DNA from: Bacteriovorax stolpii
GTDB lineage: Bacteria; Bdellovibrionota; UBA1018
Length of the DNA: 43,221 bases
Assembly: GCA_945860415.1 (NCBI GenBank)
Contig: CAMAQA010000017.1
Span: forward strand, 1-43,221
Direction: 5' to 3'
Positions 1 through 7,888 of the stretch are shown here, one piece after another. The notes beneath the pieces are model-generated. The model was not told the origin of the DNA. It saw only the letters and a program-made list of their open reading frames with translations, and made no database searches. Position numbers and translations under genes: made by a program. Numbering within the stretch: position 1 is the stretch's first letter; every line of letters begins with the position of its first letter.

Positions 1-97
1 GCTCCACCTGATCCCATCTCGAACTCAGAAGTTAAGCCCGCCAGCGGCGATGATAGTACCGAGGTAGCTCGGCGCTAAAGCAGCACGATGCCCCCAT
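1..97 (+). rRNA. rrf: 5S ribosomal RNA, 3' part (5' end outside window)
   Basis: The window opens inside a 5S rRNA. The stretch containing CACCTGATCCCAT and CGAACTCAGAAGTTAAG (about positions 5-37) is the conserved 5S loop B/C region, and GCAGCACGATGCC near 80-92 matches the usual 3' part. The first bases of the gene lie left of the window. It is followed at once by an intrinsic terminator, so this is the end of an rRNA operon read on the plus strand. The exact 3' end is uncertain by a few bases. Confidence 0.9.
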
Positions 98-107
98 TTT
101 ACTTCCG

Positions 108-147
108 AAACCCTGAGCAGTATCCTCACTACTCAGGGTTTTTTTTT
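108..147 (+). terminator. Rho-independent terminator of the rRNA operon
   Basis: A perfect 10-bp stem, AAACCCTGAG (108-117) with CTCAGGGTTT (132-141), is followed by an unbroken T run to 147. It sits about ten bases after the 5S 3' end. Confidence 0.92.
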
Positions 148-189
148 GCCCTCGCGAGATCCCGGCGTGGCACGTTGTGATCACAGTCC

Positions 190-1317
190 ATGAGTGCTTC
201 AAGTGACTCTCCAAAAATCCTCATTTTTCGACTCTCCGCCTTGGGAGACATCATTCTCTGCTCCTCGGCGCTGACCGCGATTCGTCGAGTTCGTCCGAAG
301 GCTAAGATTCATTGGGTGTGTTCTACTACCTGGGCGTCCATTCTCCAGCAGGATCCTCGAATCGACCGACTGACCGGCTTTGAGCGTCGATCTGGAGTTT
401 TCGCATGGCACCGGCTCTGCCGCCATCTTTACGATGAGCGTTACGACGAAGTGCTGGATCTGCACTCGAGCCTGCGGACGAGCTATGCGCGGCTCTATTT
501 TTTGTTTCGTGCGATGTTCAGCGATCGAATTTCCCCGAGTCGCTGGGCCGTGCTTTCGAAAACGCGAATGCGCAGGTTTGGTTTTTTTATTTTCAAGTCC
601 GCCTGGCCGAAGCATCTCCGTCCCGATCACGGAGGAGGTCTGGCGACGCGAGCTGCCCTTTTAGCAGGTGGCTCGGGCGAGGATCGTCCCGACCTGTCCT
701 TCCTGCTGAAGCAAGGGCGAGCATCTCAGCGAGCACAGGAATGGGTTCAGATCCTGAGTGGTGATGCCCGTGGATTTCTTGCCGTGATGCCCAGCTCGGC
801 GTGGGCAGGAAAGCGCTGGTCGATTGCTCGTCTCGCGGATTCGCTCGGTCGTCTGGGGCTTCCTGTTGCGGTGCTCGGTACGGAGCAGGATCCTGAGTGC
901 TGGGAGCTTGCTGACCTCTTGGAAGGAACGGGACTGCGGGTGGTGCGGGCCTTCCGGAGTGCCGATTTTTCGGAGACGGCGAGTCTGATCCACGCGTCGC
1001 GGCTGCTTCTCTCCAACGATACGGGGCTGGTTCATCTCGCCGAGGCTGTCGGAAAGCCGGTGGTGCAGCTTTTTGGGCCTACGGATCCATCGCTGGGGTT
1101 TGGCGCCTGGCGGCCGGAGAGTCGAGTGGTGGCGTCCTCGCTCTGGTGTCGCCCCTGCAGCAAGGACGGCTCGGCTTGTTTTCGATGGGGCAGTTCGCGA
1201 TTTCTTTGTCTGCAGCAGCTCTCCGGAGACCAGGTCGTCGGAGCTGTACGCGAGGTGCTCGGAGAACCCACTTCAGAGGGTGCTACTTGCGTTCCTTCGG
1301 GAATGGCAGAACATTGA
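190..1317 (+). CDS. Glycosyltransferase family 9 (ADP-heptose:LPS heptosyltransferase-like)
   Basis: The 375-residue protein starts with the GT9 pattern ILIFRLSALGDIILCSSAL (about residues 10-28). In its C-terminal half it carries the family signature LLSNDTGLVHLAEAVGKPVV followed by LFGPTDP. GT9 enzymes transfer heptose from ADP-heptose to the inner core of lipopolysaccharide on the cytoplasmic side of the inner membrane, and the next gene is the Kdo transferase, which fits that job. Which heptose is added (WaaC, WaaF or WaaQ type) cannot be decided from sequence alone. The ATG at 190 has no clear Shine-Dalgarno sequence, so the start is only the best available. It is the first gene of an operon running to 5968. 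Confidence 0.85.
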   Translation: MSASSDSPKILIFRLSALGDIILCSSALTAIRRVRPKAKIHWVCSTTWASILQQDPRIDRLTGFERRSGVFAWHRLCRHLYDERYDEVLDLHSSLRTSYARLYFLFRAMFSDRISPSRWAVLSKTRMRRFGFFIFKSAWPKHLRPDHGGGLATRAALLAGGSGEDRPDLSFLLKQGRASQRAQEWVQILSGDARGFLAVMPSSAWAGKRWSIARLADSLGRLGLPVAVLGTEQDPECWELADLLEGTGLRVVRAFRSADFSETASLIHASRLLLSNDTGLVHLAEAVGKPVVQLFGPTDPSLGFGAWRPESRVVASSLWCRPCSKDGSACFRWGSSRFLCLQQLSGDQVVGAVREVLGEPTSEGATCVPSGMAEH

Positions 1318-1319
1318 GA

Positions 1320-2747
1320 ATGAGAACTTTCGAAATAGTCCAAGCTCCCTCGACCCGCTCACGGGTGTTGGCCCGGATTTACCGGTGCATTACCGGCTTA
1401 GTCTCGCGCCTTGTCATGCATCTGGTCTTCTGTCGAGTGCCGGACTGGAGATGGCGCCTGCATCTCCACTCCGGAAGGTTTTCGGAGCCCGAACGGAATC
1501 GAGGTCTCATCTGGTTCCACGCAGCCAGTGCGGGTGAGCTGGAGATGCTTTGGAGCGTCGCCCGCAGATTGCGCGAGCTGCCGGAGTTTTCTGGAACTCA
1601 TTTTGGGCTTACCGTTTTTTCTCCGTCGGGAAAGACTCGGATTGAGAGATTCCGGTCTGAATTTTCGGCAATCTACTGCGGCCCGTCGCCGGGAGAGGGC
1701 GAGTGGGCGAAGTTTTTTGAGCAGATTGGACTGAGGTACGGAACCCTTCCTTTCGTTTTCGTCACCGCTAAATATGAAAGCTGGCCCGAACTTTGGGGAG
1801 CTCTCGTCGAATTCAGGATTCCGCTAGTCATGGTGAATTCCGAATGGCGCCGGTCGCTAAGATGGTGCTCGCGAATCACTCGCGCCGTATTTGGCAAACT
1901 TCCTCGGTCAATTTTTTTTACCGCATCTCAGGCATCCTCGCGCGAGATCTCGAGCTTCCTTCCTGGCTCGACCTGTCTTTGCTCCGGCGATCCTCGCTGG
2001 GATCAGATCATTTCACGACTCGAGCGTCCGGAGCCGCGGGTTCAGGAGCTTCGAGAGCGGGGCGAAGACGCTGGACTTCCGCGTCCCTGGGTGGTGGTGG
2101 GCAGCGCATGGGATGAGGATCTCGACATCCTCCTGCGCGGAGCTTTATGCAGCTCCTTTCGAGGAACGCTTTGGTTCGTTCCTCATCGACCATGTTCCGA
2201 GCAGTTGAGGTCATGGGTCGAGCGGACGTCTTTCACAGGCCAGGTTTGGCTCAGCAAGCTGCATCAAGAGGAGTTGGCTCGAAATCCTGCATTAAGGGTC
2301 CTTGCCGACACGCCTTCTGTCAGGATTGAGATGCGGCCGAAGCAGAATGCTGAGTCCGTCTCCGCGAAGGAGACCCACTTCGTCCTCGTCCAGGAAATGG
2401 GAATTCTTGCCGAGCTTTATTCCGTGGCCGACGCTGCTTGGGTCGGTGGGGGATTCCGCTCGGGACTTCACAGCACGATCGAGCCTGCGTTAAGTGATCT
2501 TCGGATCGGGGCGGGGGCTCTGCGCGCGTTGAAGTTTCCTGAGGTTCCTGAACTCATTCGACTGGGGCAGCTTGAGCTGTTGCAGTCCCCATCTGATGCC
2601 GGAGCTTGGCTGACGAAAATTATGGAAAAGCCGGAGGGTTCAGAGGTTTTGGCCTGGCAAAAGTGGCGGACGGACACGCATCTGGGGGCCGCGCGCCGAA
2701 TCGCGCATTCCGTTGCGGAAATTGTCACTCGACCGGGCCCCGTGTAA
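1320..2747 (+). CDS. waaA: 3-deoxy-D-manno-octulosonic acid (Kdo) transferase
   Basis: The 475-residue product resembles WaaA/KdtA, which transfers Kdo from CMP-Kdo to lipid A precursor at the inner membrane. Supporting motifs are [10 protein letters not shown] (about 65-74; the Glu aligns with the catalytic base region), a GDPRWDQI segment like the usual GDTRFDR, and [15 protein letters not shown] near the C-terminus, a typical nucleotide-sugar binding loop. The reading frame is open far upstream into the GT9 gene. The ATG at 1320, two bases after the GT9 stop, is chosen because it suggests translational coupling and gives a length close to the usual 420-450. Mono- versus bifunctional activity cannot be told. 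Confidence 0.9.
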   Translation: MRTFEIVQAPSTRSRVLARIYRCITGLVSRLVMHLVFCRVPDWRWRLHLHSGRFSEPERNRGLIWFHAASAGELEMLWSVARRLRELPEFSGTHFGLTVFSPSGKTRIERFRSEFSAIYCGPSPGEGEWAKFFEQIGLRYGTLPFVFVTAKYESWPELWGALVEFRIPLVMVNSEWRRSLRWCSRITRAVFGKLPRSIFFTASQASSREISSFLPGSTCLCSGDPRWDQIISRLERPEPRVQELRERGEDAGLPRPWVVVGSAWDEDLDILLRGALCSSFRGTLWFVPHRPCSEQLRSWVERTSFTGQVWLSKLHQEELARNPALRVLADTPSVRIEMRPKQNAESVSAKETHFVLVQEMGILAELYSVADAAWVGGGFRSGLHSTIEPALSDLRIGAGALRALKFPEVPELIRLGQLELLQSPSDAGAWLTKIMEKPEGSEVLAWQKWRTDTHLGAARRIAHSVAEIVTRPGPV

Positions 2748-2778
2748 GCTGGTCTCAACACTGGAACGGGGAGGATTC

Positions 2779-3219
2779 ATGAGCGACGCTCGCGATCGAG
2801 CTAAGAAAATGGGTACCGTCAGCATTCGTCTGAGGATGTCGTCTCATGATGCCCATTATGCGGGAGACCTGGTGGACGGCGCCCGGATGCTCGGGCTTTT
2901 TGGAGATGTCGCAACCGAGCTGCTCATTCGTCTCGATGGCGATGAGGGATTGTTCCGGGCTTACGAGAGTGTCGAGTTTCTCGCGCCGGTTCGAGCAGGA
3001 GATTACATCGAGGCGATCGGGGAGATTCTCGAGGTCGGCAAAAGCTCTCGCAAGATGCGATTTGAAGCCCGCAAGGTGATCCAGCCTCTTCCCGTTTCGG
3101 CCGGAGGCCGGGCGGAGTCTTCCGCGGAAGTCCTGGATCCACCCGTGGTGGTCTGCCGGGCGGTGGGCACCTGTGTTACTCCGGTGGGGCTCCAACGTCA
3201 TTCCGGAGAAAGCGGTTAA
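2779..3219 (+). CDS. kal: Hot-dog fold protein, 3-aminobutyryl-CoA ammonia-lyase-like
   Basis: The 146-residue protein reads [18 protein letters not shown] and then [18 protein letters not shown], close to what I recall of Kal, the hot-dog enzyme that removes ammonia from 3-aminobutyryl-CoA in lysine fermentation. A segment ending [12 protein letters not shown] follows, as in other hot-dog acyl-CoA enzymes. The ATG at 2779 is preceded by GGGGAGGATTC, a good ribosome binding site. It lies between the Kdo transferase (31-base gap) and an FAD oxidoreductase (3-base gap). None of the other lysine-fermentation genes (kamA, kamDE, kdd, kce) is in the window, so the true substrate may differ. A thioesterase or hydratase role is the alternative. 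Confidence 0.7.
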   Translation: MSDARDRAKKMGTVSIRLRMSSHDAHYAGDLVDGARMLGLFGDVATELLIRLDGDEGLFRAYESVEFLAPVRAGDYIEAIGEILEVGKSSRKMRFEARKVIQPLPVSAGGRAESSAEVLDPPVVVCRAVGTCVTPVGLQRHSGESG

Positions 3220-3222
3220 TCC

Positions 3223-4812
3223 GTGGCACGTCAGACTCGACTCACGGAGTCCTACGACTGGATCGTTCTGGGGGACTCTCTCCCGGCGCTCCTGAGTGCA
3301 GCCCTGGTTGCCCGAATGGGGCTTTCGGTTCTGCTCGTGGGCGACGGTTCGGAGAAGAAATGGAAGATCTCGTCCAACGGGCAGGTGATTGATCCTGAGC
3401 CGAACATTGCCTTTGGAATCGGGTGCCCGGATCGTCATCTGGGTCTTGCAGGAAAATGCCTCCAGGCACTTCGCATGCCGGAGTCGGACTGGTCCTCGCT
3501 CATCGTCGAATCTCCTATCTTTCAAGCAGTCACTCCAAGCATTCGCTCGGAGTTTCATGCCTGTACTGAATCGACTTTGCTTTCGGTCGTCCGTGAGTCT
3601 GGCGGACAAGAGTCCGTCGTGCGGGGCCTGATTGAGGCTATCCAGGCGGGGACTGAGCCGCTCTTCAAGTTCTGGGGTGCCTTGCCCGATCGGCTGACTC
3701 TTCCGGTTCAGGAGGCCAGTTCGGACTCGGGCGCGTCGCTATCAGAGAAGCCAGTGAAGAGGCCATCATCATCAGTAACGAGCGAGGCACAGTTCCGCCG
3801 GGAGTTTCTCCGGGACCTTCCTCGAGACCCTCTCGTGCATGCCTGGGGAGAATCCTCGGCTGAGCTTCGGATGCTGGGTGCTTCCGAATCAGAACGGGAG
3901 TGGATCGATGCCTGGTTTGCAGGTGCGCTCGGATCAGAATCGCCAGAGCAGCTCGCGCCGTTCGATGTCCTTCAGGCGCTTGCGCTTGCAGTTGATGGAG
4001 TTCGCTTTCGAGGTGGAGTGAGTGCCTTCCGTGCCTCGCTGATTCGAATGCTGACCCGGCTGGGAGCTCACATTGTCGATGCCCCGGTTTCGGTCAATCG
4101 GCTCTTTGTCGAGGAGGGCAAGGTGCTTGGTATCCAGCTCACGGGAGCCGAGAACATTCGCAATGTCACCCGGGCGCGAGGCATGATCTCCAGCATTCAT
4201 CCGGCGAAGGTGAAGGCATGGATCGATGGAGCAGATTCGCCTCGATCCAACGAAGGTCTCGGGACCGAGGCGTTGCGAGTGACACTTGCGCTCACCGTCT
4301 CCTCGCATGCGATTCCAGTCGGAATGGCACGACGCGTGCTGTGGAAGGAGTCCGGTGCACCAACCCTGGAGCTGGAGCGCGCGGTTCCTGCAGAGTACGG
4401 CTTTCCTCTCGAAGGCCGTGAGTACCTCTTCATTCGCGCCTGTTTTCCGGTCGAGGCCGAGGAGTGGTCGGTGGAGCGCTGGCGGACGGTTTGTGAGCGG
4501 ATGGTCCGGCAGGCTGCGGAAGTGATGCCTTTTCTGGAGCAGCACGTGGAAAAGGTGTTTCCGGATTTTCGGGGCCCGGAGTTCGCGAGTCACTGGAAAG
4601 AGTTTTATGGATCCGGTCGGCTGATGTCTTCCGACGTCTTTCGGGTGCCACTCTCCTTGCCGCGAAAGGGCGCATTTCCTCGAGTTGAGGGGCTTTTCCA
4701 GGCGCATCGCATGACGGCGCCCCAGAGGGGCGCCATGGGCGAATGGTCGGAGTCGCTGCACGCCACTGCGTGGATTGCCCATCGTTCGGGGCTTGCCGGA
4801 CCCTTGGGGTGA
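3223..4812 (+). CDS. FAD-dependent oxidoreductase (phytoene dehydrogenase/amine oxidase superfamily-like)
   Basis: The 529-residue protein begins with a beta-alpha-beta dinucleotide fold, DWIVLGDSLPALLSAALVA (about 12-30), a variant of the GxGxxG motif. In the middle is GGVSAFRASLIRMLTRLGAHI (about 266-286), the second typical segment of CrtI-like FAD proteins, where the enzyme builds its substrate site. The C-terminus ends with a helix around HATAWIAHRSGL, as in that superfamily. The start is a GTG at 3223, three bases after the kal-like stop. The substrate is unknown. Its place between an acyl-CoA hot-dog enzyme and glycosyltransferases hints at lipid or envelope chemistry, but that is inference. 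Confidence 0.7.
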   Translation: MARQTRLTESYDWIVLGDSLPALLSAALVARMGLSVLLVGDGSEKKWKISSNGQVIDPEPNIAFGIGCPDRHLGLAGKCLQALRMPESDWSSLIVESPIFQAVTPSIRSEFHACTESTLLSVVRESGGQESVVRGLIEAIQAGTEPLFKFWGALPDRLTLPVQEASSDSGASLSEKPVKRPSSSVTSEAQFRREFLRDLPRDPLVHAWGESSAELRMLGASESEREWIDAWFAGALGSESPEQLAPFDVLQALALAVDGVRFRGGVSAFRASLIRMLTRLGAHIVDAPVSVNRLFVEEGKVLGIQLTGAENIRNVTRARGMISSIHPAKVKAWIDGADSPRSNEGLGTEALRVTLALTVSSHAIPVGMARRVLWKESGAPTLELERAVPAEYGFPLEGREYLFIRACFPVEAEEWSVERWRTVCERMVRQAAEVMPFLEQHVEKVFPDFRGPEFASHWKEFYGSGRLMSSDVFRVPLSLPRKGAFPRVEGLFQAHRMTAPQRGAMGEWSESLHATAWIAHRSGLAGPLG

Positions 4813-4823
4813 GAAGAGAGATC

Positions 4824-5786
4824 ATGAAAATTGCGGTTTGCCATAGCAGGCCGGTGCCTCCCCGGGATTACGGCGGTACCGAAAGAATGGTGGACTGGCT
4901 CTGCAGGGGTCTTGTTGAGCTCGGCCATGAAGTGACGCTTCTGGCTCCCTCGGGTTCCGTTCCCGTACCAGGGATTCGTTTTCACGAAATACGTCCTGAG
5001 TTGGGGTTTGTGGATGAGGTGCTCCGTGGACTCCCGCTGGGAATCGATCTGCTGCACACCCACGTGCCGTTCAGTTCCGAGGACGAAGCGCGGGTTGGAG
5101 TGGGACTGGTCACTACCATCCATGGAAACGGCAAACCGGGAGAGTGGTTCTCGTCGGGCGCTGTTTTCGTTTCGGCAAATCACGCGCGCCGGCACGGTCG
5201 GAAGGACTTTGTGCACAACTGCATCGATCCTTCAGAGTTTCATTCCGACCAGCCTGCTCACGTTCGACGAAGTGGCCTGATGTTCCTGTCCAAGACGAGC
5301 TGGAGCGTGAAGAATCTCCGAGGGGCTGCTTCCGTTGCTCGTCGGGCGGGGGCGTCGCTCCAGGTCGCGGGGGGAAATCGGCCATGGTCGGTACGGCTGG
5401 AGTGCGCCCTTCGGCCGGCATGGAAGTGGTGGGGGCCCGTCTCCGGTAAAACAAAAGCGGATCTGCTGGTGTCCGCACGAGCCATGATCTTTCCGATCCT
5501 CTGGGAGGAGCCGTTCGGCATGGTGGTCGCCGAGGCGCTTTGTTCGGGAACTCCTGTGCTTGCGACTCCGCGAGGCAGCCTGCCTGAGCTCATCGACGAC
5601 CGCGTGGGTCGTCTCATTCCGTGGGAAGACCAGGATCAGTGGATCAGTACGGTCGAAGCTCTCGAGTCGGGTTCTCTGAGGTTTGATCCTGAAGTCTGCA
5701 GGGCCGTGGCTCGGGAGAGGTTTCATTACTTGAAGATGGCTGAAGCCTACGTCCGCTTGTACGAGAAGCGGATCCGCGGAGGATGA
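4824..5786 (+). CDS. Glycosyltransferase family 4
   Basis: The 320-residue product shows the GT4 layout: an N-terminal acceptor domain with a glycine-rich loop, RDYGGTERMVDWLCRGL (about 14-30), and a C-terminal nucleotide-sugar domain with the EX7E motif in WEEPFGMVVAEALCSGTPV, followed by a PRGSLPELI segment. Such retaining enzymes use NDP-sugars, here probably for LPS core or another surface glycan given the upstream waaA and GT9 genes. The ATG at 4824 follows GAGAAGAGAG and lies 11 bases after the previous stop. Donor and acceptor cannot be named. Its stop overlaps the start of the pilin-like gene. Confidence 0.85.
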   Translation: MKIAVCHSRPVPPRDYGGTERMVDWLCRGLVELGHEVTLLAPSGSVPVPGIRFHEIRPELGFVDEVLRGLPLGIDLLHTHVPFSSEDEARVGVGLVTTIHGNGKPGEWFSSGAVFVSANHARRHGRKDFVHNCIDPSEFHSDQPAHVRRSGLMFLSKTSWSVKNLRGAASVARRAGASLQVAGGNRPWSVRLECALRPAWKWWGPVSGKTKADLLVSARAMIFPILWEEPFGMVVAEALCSGTPVLATPRGSLPELIDDRVGRLIPWEDQDQWISTVEALESGSLRFDPEVCRAVARERFHYLKMAEAYVRLYEKRIRGG

Positions 5787-5968
5787 AGATGTCTCGTCAA
5801 CAGGAGCGGGGGCAGGCCATTACCGAATACGTCATCCTGCTTCTGGTGGCGTTCATGCTTTTCAGTATCGTTCAGAAAGGACTGGCGCCTGTCTTCGCTC
5901 GCTGGGCGGAGCAGTGGGCCAAGTCCGTGGAGACTCGATTTTCCAAGAACCTGCATCGATTTCGGTGA
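5783..5968 (+). CDS. Small Flp/TadE-like pilin-type membrane protein
   Basis: This 61-residue protein overlaps the GT4 stop by four bases (ATGA, 5783-5786), so it is very likely translated. It has a short polar N-terminus ending in ERG, then QAITEYVILLLVAFMLFSIV, a hydrophobic helix carrying the Glu five residues after the Gly. That is the class III prepilin layout (GxxxxEY) seen in Flp and TadE proteins. A short amphipathic tail follows. No prepilin peptidase or Tad assembly gene lies in the window. It may be a pseudopilin or simply a small single-pass membrane protein. Confidence 0.65.
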   Translation: MKMSRQQERGQAITEYVILLLVAFMLFSIVQKGLAPVFARWAEQWAKSVETRFSKNLHRFR

Positions 5969-5972
5969 GAGC

Positions 5973-6036
5973 GTCGACGAGCCGGCAACAAGGGGGATGT
6001 TGAGGGGATAGGGGGTATTGGCACCGGCCCGTCGAC
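5973..6036 (+). repeat. Inverted repeat enclosing a G-rich loop
   Basis: GTCGACGAGCCGG (5973-5985) pairs with CCGGCCCGTCGAC (6024-6036) with a single G-T position. The 38-base loop holds two runs of five G and one of four. No T run follows on either strand, so it is not a standard intrinsic terminator. It lies directly after the pilin-like gene. The remaining 6037-6369 holds no supported gene; besides a 10-bp direct repeat I see only an AT-rich patch near 6153-6164. Confidence 0.6.
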
Positions 6037-6274
6037 ACGACTCCTGTAGAGCAAGCTCGATGCCGAAGGAGCCTAGGCTAAGCCGCTGAAATCACTCGCT
6101 CTTGTCGCTCCCTTGGAGTCTGGCTCTGTCGAAGATCTGAACAGCAGGGTGAAAATTTTTCATACAACGCCGGGGTCAAACTGGCCCATTTCTCTCCACC
6201 ATTGATCGGTAGAACGGCTCAGTGGCGGTTTCGATGGTCATATCAAGCCATTGATTTCACTTCGGTTTGCTGCA

Positions 6275-6335
6275 GACGCAATGCGTTAAAAAAACTCTAG
6301 TGTTTCGGTATGGCTGTTGCTATACGACGCAATGC
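6275..6335. repeat. Direct repeat GACGCAATGC, two copies
   Basis: GACGCAATGC occurs at 6275-6284 and again at 6326-6335, 51 bases apart, in the leader of the outer-membrane barrel gene. The spacing is close to five helical turns. It could be a regulator site or chance. Confidence 0.35.
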
Positions 6336-6369
6336 AAAAGGTTCGATTTCGATCAACAGAGGAGCGGTT

Positions 6370-7767
6370 ATGAACCGTGAATGGATGAAAAGGCGAGTGC
6401 GTACGGGCCAGGCGGGCTGGGGATTGGTGGCCATGGCCATCGCTTTGGGCGCCTCTTCAGCAAATGCAGAGCTGATTCTGGAGTCTTCCAGCAAATCGCC
6501 AGTGACCACTGCGGATTCTCCCGCTGATGCGGAAGATCCGGTCATGGAGCCTGTTCGGAGTGCTCCTGTTCCGACTACTGTGACGTCGTCAATCATGTCT
6601 GCGGCACCGGCCACCGCACCGATTCCGGTGCAGGTGATCCAGGCGCAGCCAGCGCCCGTGGCCGTTCCCGCGCAGCCGTATCCAGTGTTCATCACCGCAC
6701 CGGCACCGGCTCCTGTGGCCGCTCCAGCTGCTGCTCCTGCGGCGTCGGAACAGTCCACGTCGCGCACGGAACTCGTTCGTCGCGAGCGCATGCGCGAAGA
6801 AGTCAGAAATGAAGACCTCCTTCAGGAGCGTCTTGAAGATCTTCGTCTCCAGGACGAGAAACGTCGTACCGGCCAGGTCCTCGGCCAGGCGGCCGTGGCT
6901 CCGACGAGTCCTGCCCCGCTCGGCGGCTTTGCTGCAACAACGGTTGCATCGTCCCCAGCTCCGGTCATCCAGGAGCAGATCGTCAGCGTTCCGGTCTCGG
7001 ACCAGGGTGCGTCCTCGGCTGGAGTGTCGACGCTTCGTGCGGCGGACTTCCAGTCCCCATCAGACGACGAGGTTTTCACGATCCGGATTGTTCCGCGTGG
7101 CGGCCTTTCCAGTTTCGCAGGCGCGAGCCCCTACAATATCCAGGGTCGCTACACGATCGGGGCCGGCCTCGACATGGGCGTTTCCGATCACCTGGGCTTC
7201 GAGGTCAACTACAGCTACTCCGACTACGGCCTGGCGCTGAATGACTCCACCGCACTGGCCTTGTCCGGACTGATGAATCCGTACGGCTTCGCCTACGGTG
7301 GTGCAAACAACTGGACCGGCGCACTGAAGCAGAATGTGGTCGATGCAGGCCTGAAGCTGCACCTGCTCGGAATGGCTTCTCGAATCCGTCCGTTCATCGG
7401 TGGCGGTGGCGGCTACTCGAAGAGCTTCCTGAACTATGATCCGAGGATTCTGAACTTCCTCCGCCAATACGGATACGGCGTTCCGGCCGACTACGAGCTC
7501 TCTCAGTTCCTCGCTTATGCCACGGCGGGATTGGAAATCCGCATCAGCAAGAGCGTGAACGTCGGAGCCAGCTATCGGCACTACACCGTGCTGTCTTCGC
7601 GTCAGAACCAGGACCTCTATAATCCCGCACTCTACGGGGGATATCCGGGCATGCTGGGGGCTGGTGGTTTCGGAGGCATGAACAGCATCAGCCAGCAGTA
7701 CGTCGGAGGATCCCTCTCGAACACGAGCTTCAACTCCGTGACGGCAACGGTCAGCTTCCTCTTCTGA
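6370..7767 (+). CDS. Outer-membrane beta-barrel protein with Pro/Ala-rich linker
   Basis: The 465-residue protein starts at ATG 6370 behind GAGGAGCG. Residues 1 to about 33 form a signal peptide ending SSANA (AxA cleavage site). A Pro/Ala/Val-rich linker follows (about 75-125), then a charged helix rich in Arg and Glu (about 130-165), then alternating hydrophobic beta strands from about 240 to the end, finishing in SVTATVSFLF with the terminal Phe recognised by the BAM complex. The barrel resembles the OmpA-like/outer membrane protein beta-barrel superfamily. The linker and helix would lie in the periplasm and might touch peptidoglycan. It is a single-gene unit with its own terminator. Function unknown; a structural porin-like role is likely. 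Confidence 0.8.
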   Translation: MNREWMKRRVRTGQAGWGLVAMAIALGASSANAELILESSSKSPVTTADSPADAEDPVMEPVRSAPVPTTVTSSIMSAAPATAPIPVQVIQAQPAPVAVPAQPYPVFITAPAPAPVAAPAAAPAASEQSTSRTELVRRERMREEVRNEDLLQERLEDLRLQDEKRRTGQVLGQAAVAPTSPAPLGGFAATTVASSPAPVIQEQIVSVPVSDQGASSAGVSTLRAADFQSPSDDEVFTIRIVPRGGLSSFAGASPYNIQGRYTIGAGLDMGVSDHLGFEVNYSYSDYGLALNDSTALALSGLMNPYGFAYGGANNWTGALKQNVVDAGLKLHLLGMASRIRPFIGGGGGYSKSFLNYDPRILNFLRQYGYGVPADYELSQFLAYATAGLEIRISKSVNVGASYRHYTVLSSRQNQDLYNPALYGGYPGMLGAGGFGGMNSISQQYVGGSLSNTSFNSVTATVSFLF

Positions 7768-7814
7768 CCCGAACCTGCGCCCAAGAGAGGCGCACACTGT
7801 TGACGAATCGAATC

Positions 7815-7862
7815 AGGCAGGAAACTGACGCCCTCGGGCGTGGGTTTCCTGCCTGTGTTTTT
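7815..7862 (+). terminator. Rho-independent terminator after the barrel gene
   Basis: AGGCAGGAAAC (7815-7825) pairs perfectly with GTTTCCTGCCT (7844-7854). A second stem, ACGCCC with GGGCGT, sits in the loop. GTGTTTTT follows. Confidence 0.88.
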
Positions 7863-7888
7863 AGTCGGGCCTGATTTATTCTCGAGGC

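Noticed and set aside
176..185. TGTGATCACA palindrome just before the GT9 start, like CRP half-sites
   Set aside because: CRP sites need six bases between TGTGA and TCACA. Here there are none, and it lies too close to the start codon.
6297..6791. Ala/Gly-rich minus-strand frame opposite the barrel gene
   Set aside because: It is the antisense of the Pro/Ala linker and has no features of its own.
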